Below, in pieces: positions 35,051 to 43,211 of a stretch of DNA of 64,000 bases. The position numbers and the translations under genes were made by a program. How positions within the stretch are numbered: position 1 is the first letter of the stretch; every line of letters starts with the position of its first letter. This stretch comes from Lichenibacterium dinghuense (lineage in GTDB: Bacteria; Pseudomonadota; Alphaproteobacteria; Rhizobiales; Beijerinckiaceae), in the NCBI RefSeq assembly GCF_021730615.1, contig NZ_JAJLMN010000001.1, positions 4,661,501 through 4,725,500 of the forward strand. The letters are read 5' to 3'. The notes below the pieces were generated by a model. It was not told the origin of the DNA. It ran no database searches and worked only from the letters and a program-made list of their open reading frames with translations.

Positions 35051-36480
35051 CGGCCGCCGCCGCCCTCCGCGTCGGCTGGTGCCCCGGCGCCCTCCGCCCG
35101 ATGATGAGCCGCGACGGGCTGATCCTGCGCGTGAAGCCGCGCGGCATGGCGCTCCGAGCCGATCGCGCGAGCGGAATCGCCGCGGCGGCCCGGCGGCACG
35201 GCAGCGGGCAGCTCGAACTCACCGCGCGCGCCAACCTCCAGATCCGCGGCGTCACCGAGGCGAGCCTGCCGGCCCTGACGGTCGAGCTCGACGCCATGGG
35301 CCTGCTCGACGCCGACGCGGGCGCGGAAACGCGCCGCAACGTGGTCGCCAGCCCGCTGATGGGGCTCGACCCCGCGGCCGCCTTCGACGTGCGCCCGGCC
35401 GTGGCGGCGCTGGAGGCGGCGCTCGCCGGTGCGGCCGGGCTCGACGCGCTGCCCTCGAAGTTCGGCTTCGCCGTGGCGGACGGGGGCGCGATGCGGCTCG
35501 ACGACGTGCCGGCAGACGTGCGCTTCGACGCGCTGCCGGGCGGCCGCTTCGCGGTGCGGCTCGACGGCGACGGGATTGCGGCGGCCGGCTGCGGAGCGGA
35601 TGAACTCCCGGAGATGGCGCTGCGGCTGGCGCGGGCCTTCGTCGAGGCCGCGGCGGCGGATGCCGGGCTGCACCGCATGCGCGACCTCGTGGCGGCGGTG
35701 GGGGCCGGCGAGGTCCTCCGGCGTGCGACATCGGAGGCGATCTCCGACCGTGGGGAGCCTCTCCCCTCTCCCTTGTCGAGAGGGGCCGGGGGTGAGGGTG
35801 AAGCGACGGTTCCTGAAGGTGGAACGCGGGACCGCCCTCTCCACGGCACTCCCCTCGCACCCTCACCCCAGGGCCCCATCTCGGCTCGCCGAGATGGGTA
35901 TCCTCGTACCCCTCCCCACGGGGGAGAGGGGAGGCGGCCGGCGTCGCATGCGGTCTTCGACTGCGACGTCGCCCTCGGCGTCGCCGCGCCCTTCGGCCGG
36001 CTCGACGCCGCGCAGCTCGACGCGCTCGCCCGCGGCGCCGCCCGCGTCGGCGCGGGCGAGCTGCGGCTGACGCCCTGGCGCGCGCTCCTCGTGCCCGGCC
36101 TCGCGCCGGATGCCCGCGCCCGCCTCGCCGCCGACTGCGCCGCGGCCGGGCTCATCGTCGACCCCGCCGACCCGCGCCTGCGCGTCGCCGCCTGTGCGGG
36201 CGCGCCGGGCTGCCGCCGCGGCTCGACGCCAATCCTCGCCGATGCGGCCGCCCTCGCGCCGCTGCTCGGCCCCGGAGCCGGGGTCGCGCTGCACGTGTCC
36301 GGCTGCGCCAAGGGCTGCGCCCATCCCGGCCCTGCGCCCCTGACGCTCGTCGCCGCGGAGGGCCGCTACGCGCTCGTGGCCGACGGCACCGCCGCCGACG
36401 CCCCCGCCGCGACGGGGCTTGACCTCGCCGAGGCGCATCGCCTGCTGAAGACCATCCTCCGCCTGGATCGCCGCCCGTGA
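35047..36480 (+). CDS. cobG: Precorrin-3B synthase, with in-frame palindromic insert
   Basis: A 477-residue ferredoxin-nitrite/sulfite-reductase-like oxygenase that hydroxylates precorrin-3A to precorrin-3B in the aerobic pathway. The tandem half-domains show VKPRGMALRADRASGIAAAA with LTARANLQIRG, and in the second half VGAGELRLTPWRALLV. The 4Fe-4S/siroheme cysteines are ACAGAPGCRRGS and SGCAKGCAHPGP near the C-terminus. A different palindromic element (35758-35934) adds about residues 238-296 in the linker between the halves; without it length falls from 477 to about 418 (family about 460). GTG 35047 overlaps the cobN stop; the next overlap, with cobH, is GTGA. Confidence 0.93.
   Translation: MTAAAALRVGWCPGALRPMMSRDGLILRVKPRGMALRADRASGIAAAARRHGSGQLELTARANLQIRGVTEASLPALTVELDAMGLLDADAGAETRRNVVASPLMGLDPAAAFDVRPAVAALEAALAGAAGLDALPSKFGFAVADGGAMRLDDVPADVRFDALPGGRFAVRLDGDGIAAAGCGADELPEMALRLARAFVEAAAADAGLHRMRDLVAAVGAGEVLRRATSEAISDRGEPLPSPLSRGAGGEGEATVPEGGTRDRPLHGTPLAPSPQGPISARRDGYPRTPPHGGEGRRPASHAVFDCDVALGVAAPFGRLDAAQLDALARGAARVGAGELRLTPWRALLVPGLAPDARARLAADCAAAGLIVDPADPRLRVAACAGAPGCRRGSTPILADAAALAPLLGPGAGVALHVSGCAKGCAHPGPAPLTLVAAEGRYALVADGTAADAPAATGLDLAEAHRLLKTILRLDRRP
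35758..35934. repeat. Palindromic repeat element inside cobG
   Basis: About 177 bp with arms CCTCTCCCCTCTCCC (35758-) and GGGGGAGAGGGGAGG (ending about 35934) and the internal pair GGTGAGGGTG/CACCCTCACC. It is a related but distinct family to the CTTCTCCC elements, rich in CTCTCCC and GGTGAGGG. It is translated without a stop, in the linker between the two CobG half-domains. Confidence 0.8.
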
Positions 36481-37103
36481 CCTACGACTACATCCGCGAC
36501 GGCGCCGCCATCTACGCCAAGAGCTTCGCCATCGTCCGCGGCGAGGCGGACCTCCGCGCCTTCGACCCGGTCGAGGAGCCCGTCGCGGTGCGGATCGTCC
36601 ACGCCTGCGGGATGGTCGAGGCCGCGGCCGACATCCGCTTCACCCCCGGCGCCGTGGCGGCCGCGAAGGCGGCGCTGCGTGCCGGCGCGCCCGTGCTCTG
36701 CGACGTCCGCATGGTGGCAGACGGCGTCACGCGCCGCCGCCTGCCGGCCGGCAACGACGTGGTCTGCACGCTGAACGACCCGCGCGTGCCCGCGATGGCG
36801 GCCGAGCTCGGCACCACCCGCACGGCCGCGGCCGTGGAGCTGTGGCGCGACCGGCTCGCCGGCGCGGTCGTCGCCATCGGCAACGCCCCGACGGCGCTGT
36901 TCCACCTCCTGGAGATGATCGCGCGCGGCGCGCCGATGCCGGCCGCGGTGATCGGCATGCCGGTCGGCTTCGTCGGCGCGATGGAGTCCAAGGAGGCGCT
37001 GCTCGACTTCGGCCGCGTGCCGGCGCTCGTCGTGCGCGGCCGCAAGGGCGGCAGCGCCATGACGGCCGCGGCCGTCAACGCGCTGGCGAGCGACGAGGAA
37101 TGA
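36477..37103 (+). CDS. cobH: Precorrin-8X methylmutase
   Basis: A 208-residue enzyme that moves the C11 methyl to C12 to form hydrogenobyrinic acid. It has the expected YDYIRDGAAIYAKSFAIVR start, catalytic His in RIVHACGMVEAAADIRF, and the GAPVLCDVRMVADGVTRRRL and AIGNAPTALFHLLEMI segments. It starts at GTG 36477, overlapping the cobG stop by 4 bp, and its stop overlaps cobI (ATGA at 37100-37103). Length is normal for the family. Confidence 0.96.
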   Translation: MTYDYIRDGAAIYAKSFAIVRGEADLRAFDPVEEPVAVRIVHACGMVEAAADIRFTPGAVAAAKAALRAGAPVLCDVRMVADGVTRRRLPAGNDVVCTLNDPRVPAMAAELGTTRTAAAVELWRDRLAGAVVAIGNAPTALFHLLEMIARGAPMPAAVIGMPVGFVGAMESKEALLDFGRVPALVVRGRKGGSAMTAAAVNALASDEE

Positions 37104-37828
37104 GCGGCGGCACCCTCACCGGCGTCGGCCTCGGCCCCGGCGACCCGGAGCTCGTCACCGTCAAGGCCGTGCGGGCCCTGGAGGCTGCGCCGGTCGTCAG
37201 CTACTTCGCCAAGCGCGGGCGCCGCGGCAACGCGCGCGCCATCGCGGACGGCTGGCTGCCGGCCGGCGTCGAGGAGCTGCCGCTGCACTACCCCGTGACG
37301 GTGGAGATCCCCTTCGATCACCCGGACTACGTCGCGGCCCTGTCCGGCTTCTACGCCGAGGCGGCGGAGCTGCTGGCCGCGCATCTCGCGGCCGGGCGCG
37401 ACGTGGCGCTGCTGTGCGAGGGCGATCCGCTGTTCTACGGCTCGTTCATGCACCTCTACGTGCGGCTGCGCGGGCGCCATCCCTGCCGCATCGTGCCGGG
37501 CGTCACCGGCATGTCGGGCTGCTGGACGGCGGCCGGCGAGCCCATGACCTGGGGCGACGACGTGCTCACGGTCGTGCCGGGCACGCTGCCTCCGGGGCCG
37601 CTCGCGGCGCGCCTCGCGAGCGCCGACGCCGCGGTCGTGATGAAGCTCGGCCGCAACCTGCCCAAGGTGCGCGCGGCGCTGGCCGAGGCGGGGCTGCTGG
37701 AGCGCGCCGTCTACGTCGAGCGCGGCACCATGGCGGCCGAGGTCGTGATGCCGCTGGTCGACAAGCGCGACGACGCGGCGCCGTATTTCTCGATCGTGCT
37801 GGTGCCCGGGCGGGGGCGACGGCCGTGA
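37100..37828 (+). CDS. cobI: Precorrin-2 C20-methyltransferase
   Basis: A 242-residue SAM-dependent tetrapyrrole methyltransferase. Class signatures are GVGLGPGDPELVTVKAVRAL, the SAM-binding ALLCEGDPLFYGSFMHLYVR and the RIVPGVTGMSGCWTAAGEPM region; the latter with LPLHYPVTVEIPFDHPDY marks the C20 enzyme (CobI/CbiL). It acts on CobA's product precorrin-2 to give precorrin-3A. ATG 37100 overlaps the cobH stop; the cobJ GTG overlaps its own stop. Confidence 0.95.
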   Translation: MSGGTLTGVGLGPGDPELVTVKAVRALEAAPVVSYFAKRGRRGNARAIADGWLPAGVEELPLHYPVTVEIPFDHPDYVAALSGFYAEAAELLAAHLAAGRDVALLCEGDPLFYGSFMHLYVRLRGRHPCRIVPGVTGMSGCWTAAGEPMTWGDDVLTVVPGTLPPGPLAARLASADAAVVMKLGRNLPKVRAALAEAGLLERAVYVERGTMAAEVVMPLVDKRDDAAPYFSIVLVPGRGRRP

Positions 37829-38586
37829 GCGGCGGTTCCCTCGCGGTCGTGGGCCTCGGGCCGGGCCCGGCCGACTGGCTGCTGCCCGAGGCCGAGGTCG
37901 CCCTCGCCAGCGCGACCGACCTCGTCGGCTACGTTCCCTACGTGGCGCGGGTGCCGGAGCGGCCGGGCCTCGCCCGCCACGCCACCGACAACCGCGTCGA
38001 GGCGACCCGCGCCCGCCACGCCTTCGCGCTGGCGCTGGAGGGGCGGCGCGTCGCGGTCGTGTCGGGCGGCGATCCCGGCGTCTTCGCCATGGCGGCGGCC
38101 GTGGTCGAGGCGCTCGACGCCGAGCCGGCCTTCCGCGCCGTGCCGCTGCGCGTCGTGCCCGGCCTCAGCGCCATGATGGCGGCGGCGGCCCGGCTCGGCG
38201 CCCCGCTCGGCCACGACTTCTGCGCCGTGTCGCTGTCCGACAACCTGAAGCCCTGGAGCGTCGTGCTGCGCCGCCTCACCGCCGCGGCGGAGGGCGACTT
38301 CGTGCTGGCGCTCTACAACCCCGCCTCCAAGGCCCGGCCGACGCAGATCGGCGACGCCTTCGCGCACCTGCGGGGGCTGAAGGCGGGCGCGACGCCGGTG
38401 GCCTTCGCCCGCGCGGTCGGCCGGCCGGACGAGCGCCTCCACCTCACGACCCTCGCCGAAGCCGATCCCGCGCTCGTCGACATGGCCACGCTGGTGCTCG
38501 TCGGGTCGAGCGAGACGCGCTGGGTCGAGGGGCAGGGCGGGCGGCGCTGGATGCTGTCGCCCCGGACCTACGGCAAGGGACTATGA
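37825..38586 (+). CDS. cobJ: Precorrin-3B C17-methyltransferase
   Basis: A 253-residue SAM methyltransferase that also carries out ring contraction to precorrin-4. It shows VVGLGPGPADWLLPEAEVAL, DLVGYVPYV, the CobJ-diagnostic VVSGGDPGVFAMAAAVVEAL and HDFCAVSLSDNLKPW, then ALYNPASKARPTQIGDAF. GTG 37825 overlaps the cobI stop by 4 bp. It is the last gene of the first forward run; a palindromic repeat follows at 38602-38714. Confidence 0.95.
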   Translation: MSGGSLAVVGLGPGPADWLLPEAEVALASATDLVGYVPYVARVPERPGLARHATDNRVEATRARHAFALALEGRRVAVVSGGDPGVFAMAAAVVEALDAEPAFRAVPLRVVPGLSAMMAAAARLGAPLGHDFCAVSLSDNLKPWSVVLRRLTAAAEGDFVLALYNPASKARPTQIGDAFAHLRGLKAGATPVAFARAVGRPDERLHLTTLAEADPALVDMATLVLVGSSETRWVEGQGGRRWMLSPRTYGKGL

Positions 38587-38601
38587 TGGCCTCCTCCATC
38601 C

Positions 38602-38714
38602 TTATGCTGAGCCGGCCGCGGCGCGGCCGTGTCGAAGCACGCAGGCGCCTTCCGCGCAGGAGTGGCGAGGTGCCGCGTGCTTCGACACGGGGCCTTCGGC
38701 CCCGGCTCAGCATG
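38602..38714. repeat. Intergenic palindromic repeat, third family
   Basis: About 113 bp between convergent cobJ and cobK. Outer arms ATGCTGAGCCG and CGGCTCAGCAT enclose CCGTGTCGAAGCACGC and GCGTGCTTCGACACGG, so the whole element can fold on itself. It shares no sequence with the CTTCTCCC elements. It may also act as a bidirectional terminator here. Confidence 0.8.
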
Positions 38715-38732
38715 AGGGAAGGCAGGAGAGGC

Positions 38733-39482
38733 TCAGCCTCCACTCCGATGTACAGCGATCCAGTGGAGCACCGCGTCGAGCGTCTCCGCCTCGTCCCGCT
38801 CGCCCGCGATCCGCGGCCGGTCGACCGCGATCACGCGCAGGCCCAGCGCCCGCGCCGCGTCGAGCTTGGCGGCTGCGGCCGCGCCGCCGCTGTTCTTCGT
38901 CACCACGGCCTCGACGCCCTCGCGGCGCATCAGCGCGATCTCGCCGTCGAGCGCGAAGGGCCCGCGGTCGAACACCAGCGCGTGGTCGGGCGGCAGCTCG
39001 GCCGGGTCGGGCGGGTCGATGGTGCGGATCACGTAGCGGTGCTGCGGCGCCGCGCGGAAGTGCGCGAGGCCGAGCCGGCCCACCGTGAGCAGCGCGCTCG
39101 TCCGCGCCGGGCCCAGCGCCGCCGCGGCCGCGTCGAGGTCGGCCACCGCCGTCCAGCGGTCGCCGGGCCGCGGGCGCCAGGACGGACGCGTGAAGGCGAG
39201 GAGCGGCACGCCCGCGGCCGCGGAGGCCAGAACGGCGTGGGCCGAGATGCGGGCCGCGAAGGGATGCGTGGCGTCCACCACCGCGTCGACGCGTTCCCGC
39301 CTCAGATGGTCGGCGAGGCCCTCGGCGCCGCCGAAGCCGCCGATGCGGTGCGGGATCGGGGGCAGGGCGGGGTTCCGCGTGCGCCCGGCCAGCGACAGAA
39401 CGGGCGCGACGCCGTCCCGCCCGGCGAGCGCGCGGGCCAGCGCCGAGGCTTCGGTGGTGCCGCCGAGGATCAGGAGACGCAT
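38733..39482 (-). CDS. cobK: Precorrin-6A reductase
   Basis: A 249-residue NADPH-dependent reductase giving precorrin-6B. Key motifs are LLILGGTTEASALARAL at the N-terminus, VVDATHPFAARISAHAVLA, and TKNSGGAAAAAKLDAARALG near the end. The ATG (39480-39482) overlaps the ATG of divergent cobL (39481-39483), so the two start codons share two bases. It is convergent with cobJ. Longer in-frame extension into cobL was rejected because it is antisense. Confidence 0.94.
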   Translation of the reverse strand: MRLLILGGTTEASALARALAGRDGVAPVLSLAGRTRNPALPPIPHRIGGFGGAEGLADHLRRERVDAVVDATHPFAARISAHAVLASAAAGVPLLAFTRPSWRPRPGDRWTAVADLDAAAAALGPARTSALLTVGRLGLAHFRAAPQHRYVIRTIDPPDPAELPPDHALVFDRGPFALDGEIALMRREGVEAVVTKNSGGAAAAAKLDAARALGLRVIAVDRPRIAGERDEAETLDAVLHWIAVHRSGG

Positions 39483-40695
39483 GGGGGGGCGGGTGTCTGA
39501 GCCCTGGCTGACGCTGGTCGGCATCGGCGAGGACGGGCGGGCGAGCCTATCCCCTGCCGCGCTCAGCGCGCTGGCGCAAGCCGCGCTCGTCGTCGGCGGG
39601 CGCCGCCACCTCGCCCTCGCGGCCCCGCTCGCGGCCGAGACGCTGCCCTGGTCGTCGCCGATGGAGGACACCTACCCGGCCATCCTCGCGCGCCGCGGCA
39701 CGCCCGTGGCCGTGCTGGCGAGCGGCGACCCCTATCACTACGGCGTCGGCGCCACGCTGGCGCGGCTCGTGGCGGAGGACGAGATGCGCTGCTTCCCGCA
39801 GCCCTCCGCCTTCGCGCTGGCGACGGCGCGGCTCGGCTGGGCCTTCCAGGACTGCGCGGCCCTGTCGCTCTGCGGCCGGCCGATCGAGACGCTCGTGCCG
39901 GCGCTGCAGCCGGGAGCCCGCGTGCTGGCGCTGTCGGCCGACGCCGCGACGCCGGGGGCCGTCGCGGCGCTGCTCGGCCGCCGCGGCATCGGCGCCTCGC
40001 GGATCATCGTGCTGGAAGCGATGGGCGGCCCGCGCGAGCGCATCCGCGCCGCGCGGGCGGACGGCTTCGACATCGCCGACATCGACGCGCTGAACACGCT
40101 GGCGATCGAGGTCGCGGGGCAGGGGGACGCGCTGTCGCTCCTGCCGGGCCGGCCCGACGCGCTGTTCGAGCACGACGGCCAGATCACCAAGGCCGACGTG
40201 CGCGCCGCCACCCTGGCGCGCCTCGCGCCGCGGCGGGGCGAACTGCTCTGGGACGTCGGCGCGGGCTCGGGCTCGGTGGCGGTGGAGTGGATGCTGGCCC
40301 ATCCGGCGAACCGCGCCGTCGCGGTCGAGCGGCATCCCGAGCGCGCGGTCCGCATCCGGCGCAACGCCGCGGCGCTGGGCGTGCCGGGCCTGGCCGTGGC
40401 GGAGGGCGCGGCGCCGGCGGCCCTGGCCGGCCTGCCAGCGCCCGACGCGGTCTTCGTCGGCGGAGGAGCTACGGGCGCGGGCGTGCTCGACGCCTGCGCG
40501 GCGGCGCTCGGGCCGGGCGGGCGGCTCGTCGTCAACGCCGTGACGATCGAGACGCAGGCGGCGTTGATCGAGCGATTCCGGAGCGTCGGCGGCGCGCTGA
40601 CGACGCTCGGCACGGCGCAGGCCGATCCGGTCGGCGGCTTCCACGGCTGGCGCCCGGCCATGCCGGTGACGATCTGGTCCTGGGTGAAGCCGTGA
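39481..40695 (+). CDS. cobL: Precorrin-6Y C5,15-methyltransferase (decarboxylating)
   Basis: A 404-residue bifunctional enzyme. The N-terminal CbiE-like SAM methyltransferase has LTLVGIGEDGRASLSPAALS and AVLASGDPYHYGVGATLA. The C-terminal CbiT-like domain has ITKADVRAATLARLAPRRG, the SAM motif LLWDVGAGSGSVAVEWML and DAVFVGGGATGAGVLDAC. It methylates C5 and C15 and decarboxylates the C12 acetate. ATG 39481 is used; GTG 39493 (VSEPWLTLVGIG) is an equally good start and has a G-rich run upstream. cobE overlaps its stop by 4 bp. Confidence 0.94.
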   Translation: MGGRVSEPWLTLVGIGEDGRASLSPAALSALAQAALVVGGRRHLALAAPLAAETLPWSSPMEDTYPAILARRGTPVAVLASGDPYHYGVGATLARLVAEDEMRCFPQPSAFALATARLGWAFQDCAALSLCGRPIETLVPALQPGARVLALSADAATPGAVAALLGRRGIGASRIIVLEAMGGPRERIRAARADGFDIADIDALNTLAIEVAGQGDALSLLPGRPDALFEHDGQITKADVRAATLARLAPRRGELLWDVGAGSGSVAVEWMLAHPANRAVAVERHPERAVRIRRNAAALGVPGLAVAEGAAPAALAGLPAPDAVFVGGGATGAGVLDACAAALGPGGRLVVNAVTIETQAALIERFRSVGGALTTLGTAQADPVGGFHGWRPAMPVTIWSWVKP

Positions 40696-41315
40696 GCGGG
40701 GACATTCGCGAGGCCGACAAGTTCGCCCCTTCTCCCCTCGCGGGAGAAGGTGCCCTGACGAAGTCAGGGCGGATGAGGGGGCATGGCGCTGCGCTCGATG
40801 ATGGACCGATCCTGGCGGAGAGCGCGGAGGCGGCCCCCTCATCCGACCCGGCTTTGCCGGGCCACCTTCTCCCGCGAGGGGAGAAGGAGGTGCGCCCCTT
40901 GGGATGCGCCCGGTCTCCGCGCCTCGCCGTCGGGCTGGGCTTCCGCAAGGCTGCGACGGCCGACACTCTGACGGACCTCGCCCGCGACGCCCTGTCCCGC
41001 CTGCCTTCCGACCTCGCCGCCCTGCCGGCCGTCATCGCCACGATCGCCGAGAAGGACCGGCCGCCGCTGCGCGAAGCCGCCTCGCGGCTCGGCCTGCCGG
41101 TGGTGATCCTGCCGAAATCCGCCCTCGCCGGCACGGAGGACCGCATCACGGTCGAGTCCGAACCCGCCCGCGCCTGCCTGGGCATCCCGTCCGTGGCCGA
41201 GGCCGCGGCGCTGGCGGCGGCGGGGCCGGGGGCGCGTCTCGTCGTGGCCCGCATCGCCGCGGCCGACGCCACCTGCGCGGTCGCGCTCTGGGAACCATCG
41301 CCGGAGGCGACATGA
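40692..41315 (+). CDS. cobE: CobE (CbiG C-terminal-type) cobalamin biosynthesis protein, with N-terminal palindromic insert
   Basis: A 207-residue product of which the conserved part begins around [20 protein letters not shown] and continues [40 protein letters not shown] and [20 protein letters not shown], matching the CobE/CbiG C-terminal domain, a small protein of uncertain role in cobalamin synthesis. Residues about 12-66 come from a palindromic repeat. The GTG start 40692 overlaps the cobL stop. Alternative starts after the element, GTG 40890 or TTG 40899, would give a product of about 139-141 residues near normal CobE length, and AAGGAGG (40884-40890) at the repeat end forms a good ribosome site for TTG 40899. 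Which is used is undecided. Confidence 0.85.
   Translation: MSGDIREADKFAPSPLAGEGALTKSGRMRGHGAALDDGPILAESAEAAPSSDPALPGHLLPRGEKEVRPLGCARSPRLAVGLGFRKAATADTLTDLARDALSRLPSDLAALPAVIATIAEKDRPPLREAASRLGLPVVILPKSALAGTEDRITVESEPARACLGIPSVAEAAALAAAGPGARLVVARIAAADATCAVALWEPSPEAT
40727..40887. repeat. Palindromic repeat element at the start of cobE
   Basis: About 161 bp with arms CCCTTCTCCCCTCGCGGGAGAAGG and its reverse form, a CCCTGACGAAGTCAGGG hairpin (40753-40769), and GGATGAGGGGG/CCCCCTCATCC inside, then a CCCGGCTTTGCCGGG hairpin. It is closely similar in plan and phase to the element in cobB. Left-arm translation begins APSPLAGEG in both. Confidence 0.88.
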
Positions 41316-42076
41316 CGGTCCACTTCATCGGCGCCGGCCCCGGCGCGCCCGACCTCATCACCCTGCGCGGCCGCGACCTCCTCGCGCGCTGCCCGGTCTG
41401 CCTTTACGCCGGCTCCATCGTGCCGCGCGCGCTGCTCGACCATTGCCCGCCCGGCGCCCGCACCGTCGACACGGCCCCGCTCGACCTCGACGCCATCGCG
41501 GCCGAGTTCGCCGCTGCCCACGCGGCGGGACAGGACGTGGCGCGGCTCCATTCCGGCGACCTGTCGGTGTGGAGCGCCATGGGCGAGCAGATCCGCCGCC
41601 TGCGCGCGCTCGGCATCCCGTACACGGTCACGCCCGGCGTGCCCTCCTTCGCGGCCGCCGCGGCGGCGCTCGGCGCCGAACTGACCCTGCCCGAGGTCGC
41701 CCAGAGCGTCGTGCTCACCCGCACCTCGGGGCGCGCCTCCGCGATACCGGACGGGGAAAGGCTGGCGAGCTTCGCCGCCACCGGCGCCACGCTGGCGATC
41801 CACCTGTCGATCCACGCGCTCGACCGCGTCGTCGCCGAACTCCTGCCCGGGCACGGCGCCGACATGCCGGTCGCCGTCGTGGTGCGCGCCTCCTGGCCCG
41901 AGGAGCGGATCGTGCGCGGCACGCTCGGCACGATCGCGGCCCTGATGGCGGCCGAGCCGGCCGAGCGCACGGCGCTGATCCTGGTCGGCCGGGCGCTCGA
42001 TGCCGGGGGATTCCGCGACAGCGCCCTCTACGACGCGGACTACCGCCGCCGCTTCCGCGGGGGCGTCGGGCCTTGA
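41312..42076 (+). CDS. cobM: Precorrin-4 C11-methyltransferase
   Basis: A 254-residue SAM methyltransferase converting precorrin-4 to precorrin-5. Signatures are [20 protein letters not shown], the CobM-typical [38 protein letters not shown] and [23 protein letters not shown] 41312 overlaps the cobE stop (ATGA at 41312-41315). It is the last gene of this forward run; cbiD converges on it with 14 bp between them. Confidence 0.96.
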   Translation: MTVHFIGAGPGAPDLITLRGRDLLARCPVCLYAGSIVPRALLDHCPPGARTVDTAPLDLDAIAAEFAAAHAAGQDVARLHSGDLSVWSAMGEQIRRLRALGIPYTVTPGVPSFAAAAAALGAELTLPEVAQSVVLTRTSGRASAIPDGERLASFAATGATLAIHLSIHALDRVVAELLPGHGADMPVAVVVRASWPEERIVRGTLGTIAALMAAEPAERTALILVGRALDAGGFRDSALYDADYRRRFRGGVGP

Positions 42077-42090
42077 GGGCGCGGGTCGCC

Positions 42091-43164
42091 CTATCCGGCG
42101 CGTGCCACCAGCCGCCCGGTCCGGTCGAACAGCGCGACGTCGAGGCCCCGCTCTCGCCCGAGGCAGGCTGCCGCCGTGCGCCGCGCGCCCTCGGCCACCG
42201 CGCCGCCGAGGTCGACCCCCGCCGCCTCGGCCAGCGCGAAGGCCTCGGCGGCGGTGTTGGACGCGAGCACGCCGCGGGTCAGCGCCCCGTCGCCGCCCGC
42301 CGCGCGGGCCTTCTCGGCCAGGAAGGCGCGGTCGACCTCGCCGCGCTTCGAGTGGAGGTCGAGCAGGCCCTGCGCGAGCTTGGTCATCTTGGCGACGCCG
42401 CCCGCCACGGTGACGCGCTCGACCGGGTTCCGGCGCAGGTACTTCAGCATGCCGCCGACGAAGTCGCCCATGTCGATCAGCGCCGGCTCGTCGAGCCCGT
42501 GCAGCGCCCGCACCGCGACCTCGGAGGCGTGGCCGGTGGCGCCCGCCACGTGGCCGAGCCCGAGCGCGCGGGCGACGTCGATGCCGCGGTGGATCGTGTC
42601 GATCCAGGCCGCGCAGGAATAAGGCACGACGATCCCGGTCGTGCCGAGGATCGACAGCCCGCCGACGATGCCGAGGCGCCCGTTCAGCGTGCGCTCGGCG
42701 AGGCGCGCGCCGCCCGGCACGGCGATCTCGACCTCGGCATCCGCCGCCACGCCGAGCATCTCCGCCGCTTCGGCGATCGTGGCCCGGATCATGCTGCGCG
42801 GCACGGGGTTGATGGCCGGCTCGCCGGGCGGGATCGGCAGGCCGGGGCGCGTCACCGTGCCGACGCCCTCGCCGGCGCGGAAGCCGACGCCGCTGCCGGC
42901 CGGTGCGGGCCGCACCGTCACGACCACGAGGGCCCCATGCGTCACGTCGGGATCGTCGCCCGCGTCCTTCACCACGCCGGCGCGGGCGAAGCCGTCCCCG
43001 CGCTCGCCGAGGGCCAGCGCGAAGGCGGGGCGCGCGCCGCCCGGCAGGGCGATCTCGACCGGGTCGGGGAAATCCGCGCCGTGCAGGGCCGCGAAGGCGG
43101 CCCGCGCGGCCGCGGTCGCGCAGGCGCCGGTGGTCCAGCCACGGCGGAGGGTGACGTCCTTCAT
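42091..43164 (-). CDS. cbiD: CbiD-type cobalt-precorrin-5B C1-methyltransferase
   Basis: A 357-residue protein with the CbiD start LRRGWTTGACATAAARAAFAAL, AGVVKDAGDDPDVTHGALVV, GVGTVTRPGLPIPPGEPAIN and GTTGIVVPYSCAAWIDTI. It methylates C1, the step done by CobF in the P. denitrificans aerobic pathway; no cobF is seen here, so CbiD may replace it, as reported in other proteobacteria. ATG 43164 (MKDVTLRRGW) was preferred over ATG 43200. It is divergent from cobA (47 bp between starts). Confidence 0.94.
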   Translation of the reverse strand: MKDVTLRRGWTTGACATAAARAAFAALHGADFPDPVEIALPGGARPAFALALGERGDGFARAGVVKDAGDDPDVTHGALVVVTVRPAPAGSGVGFRAGEGVGTVTRPGLPIPPGEPAINPVPRSMIRATIAEAAEMLGVAADAEVEIAVPGGARLAERTLNGRLGIVGGLSILGTTGIVVPYSCAAWIDTIHRGIDVARALGLGHVAGATGHASEVAVRALHGLDEPALIDMGDFVGGMLKYLRRNPVERVTVAGGVAKMTKLAQGLLDLHSKRGEVDRAFLAEKARAAGGDGALTRGVLASNTAAEAFALAEAAGVDLGGAVAEGARRTAAACLGRERGLDVALFDRTGRLVARAG

Positions 43165-43211
43165 CGACTGACCATGTATGGTGCCGCCCCGCCGACTCAA
43201 AGGACAGACGA

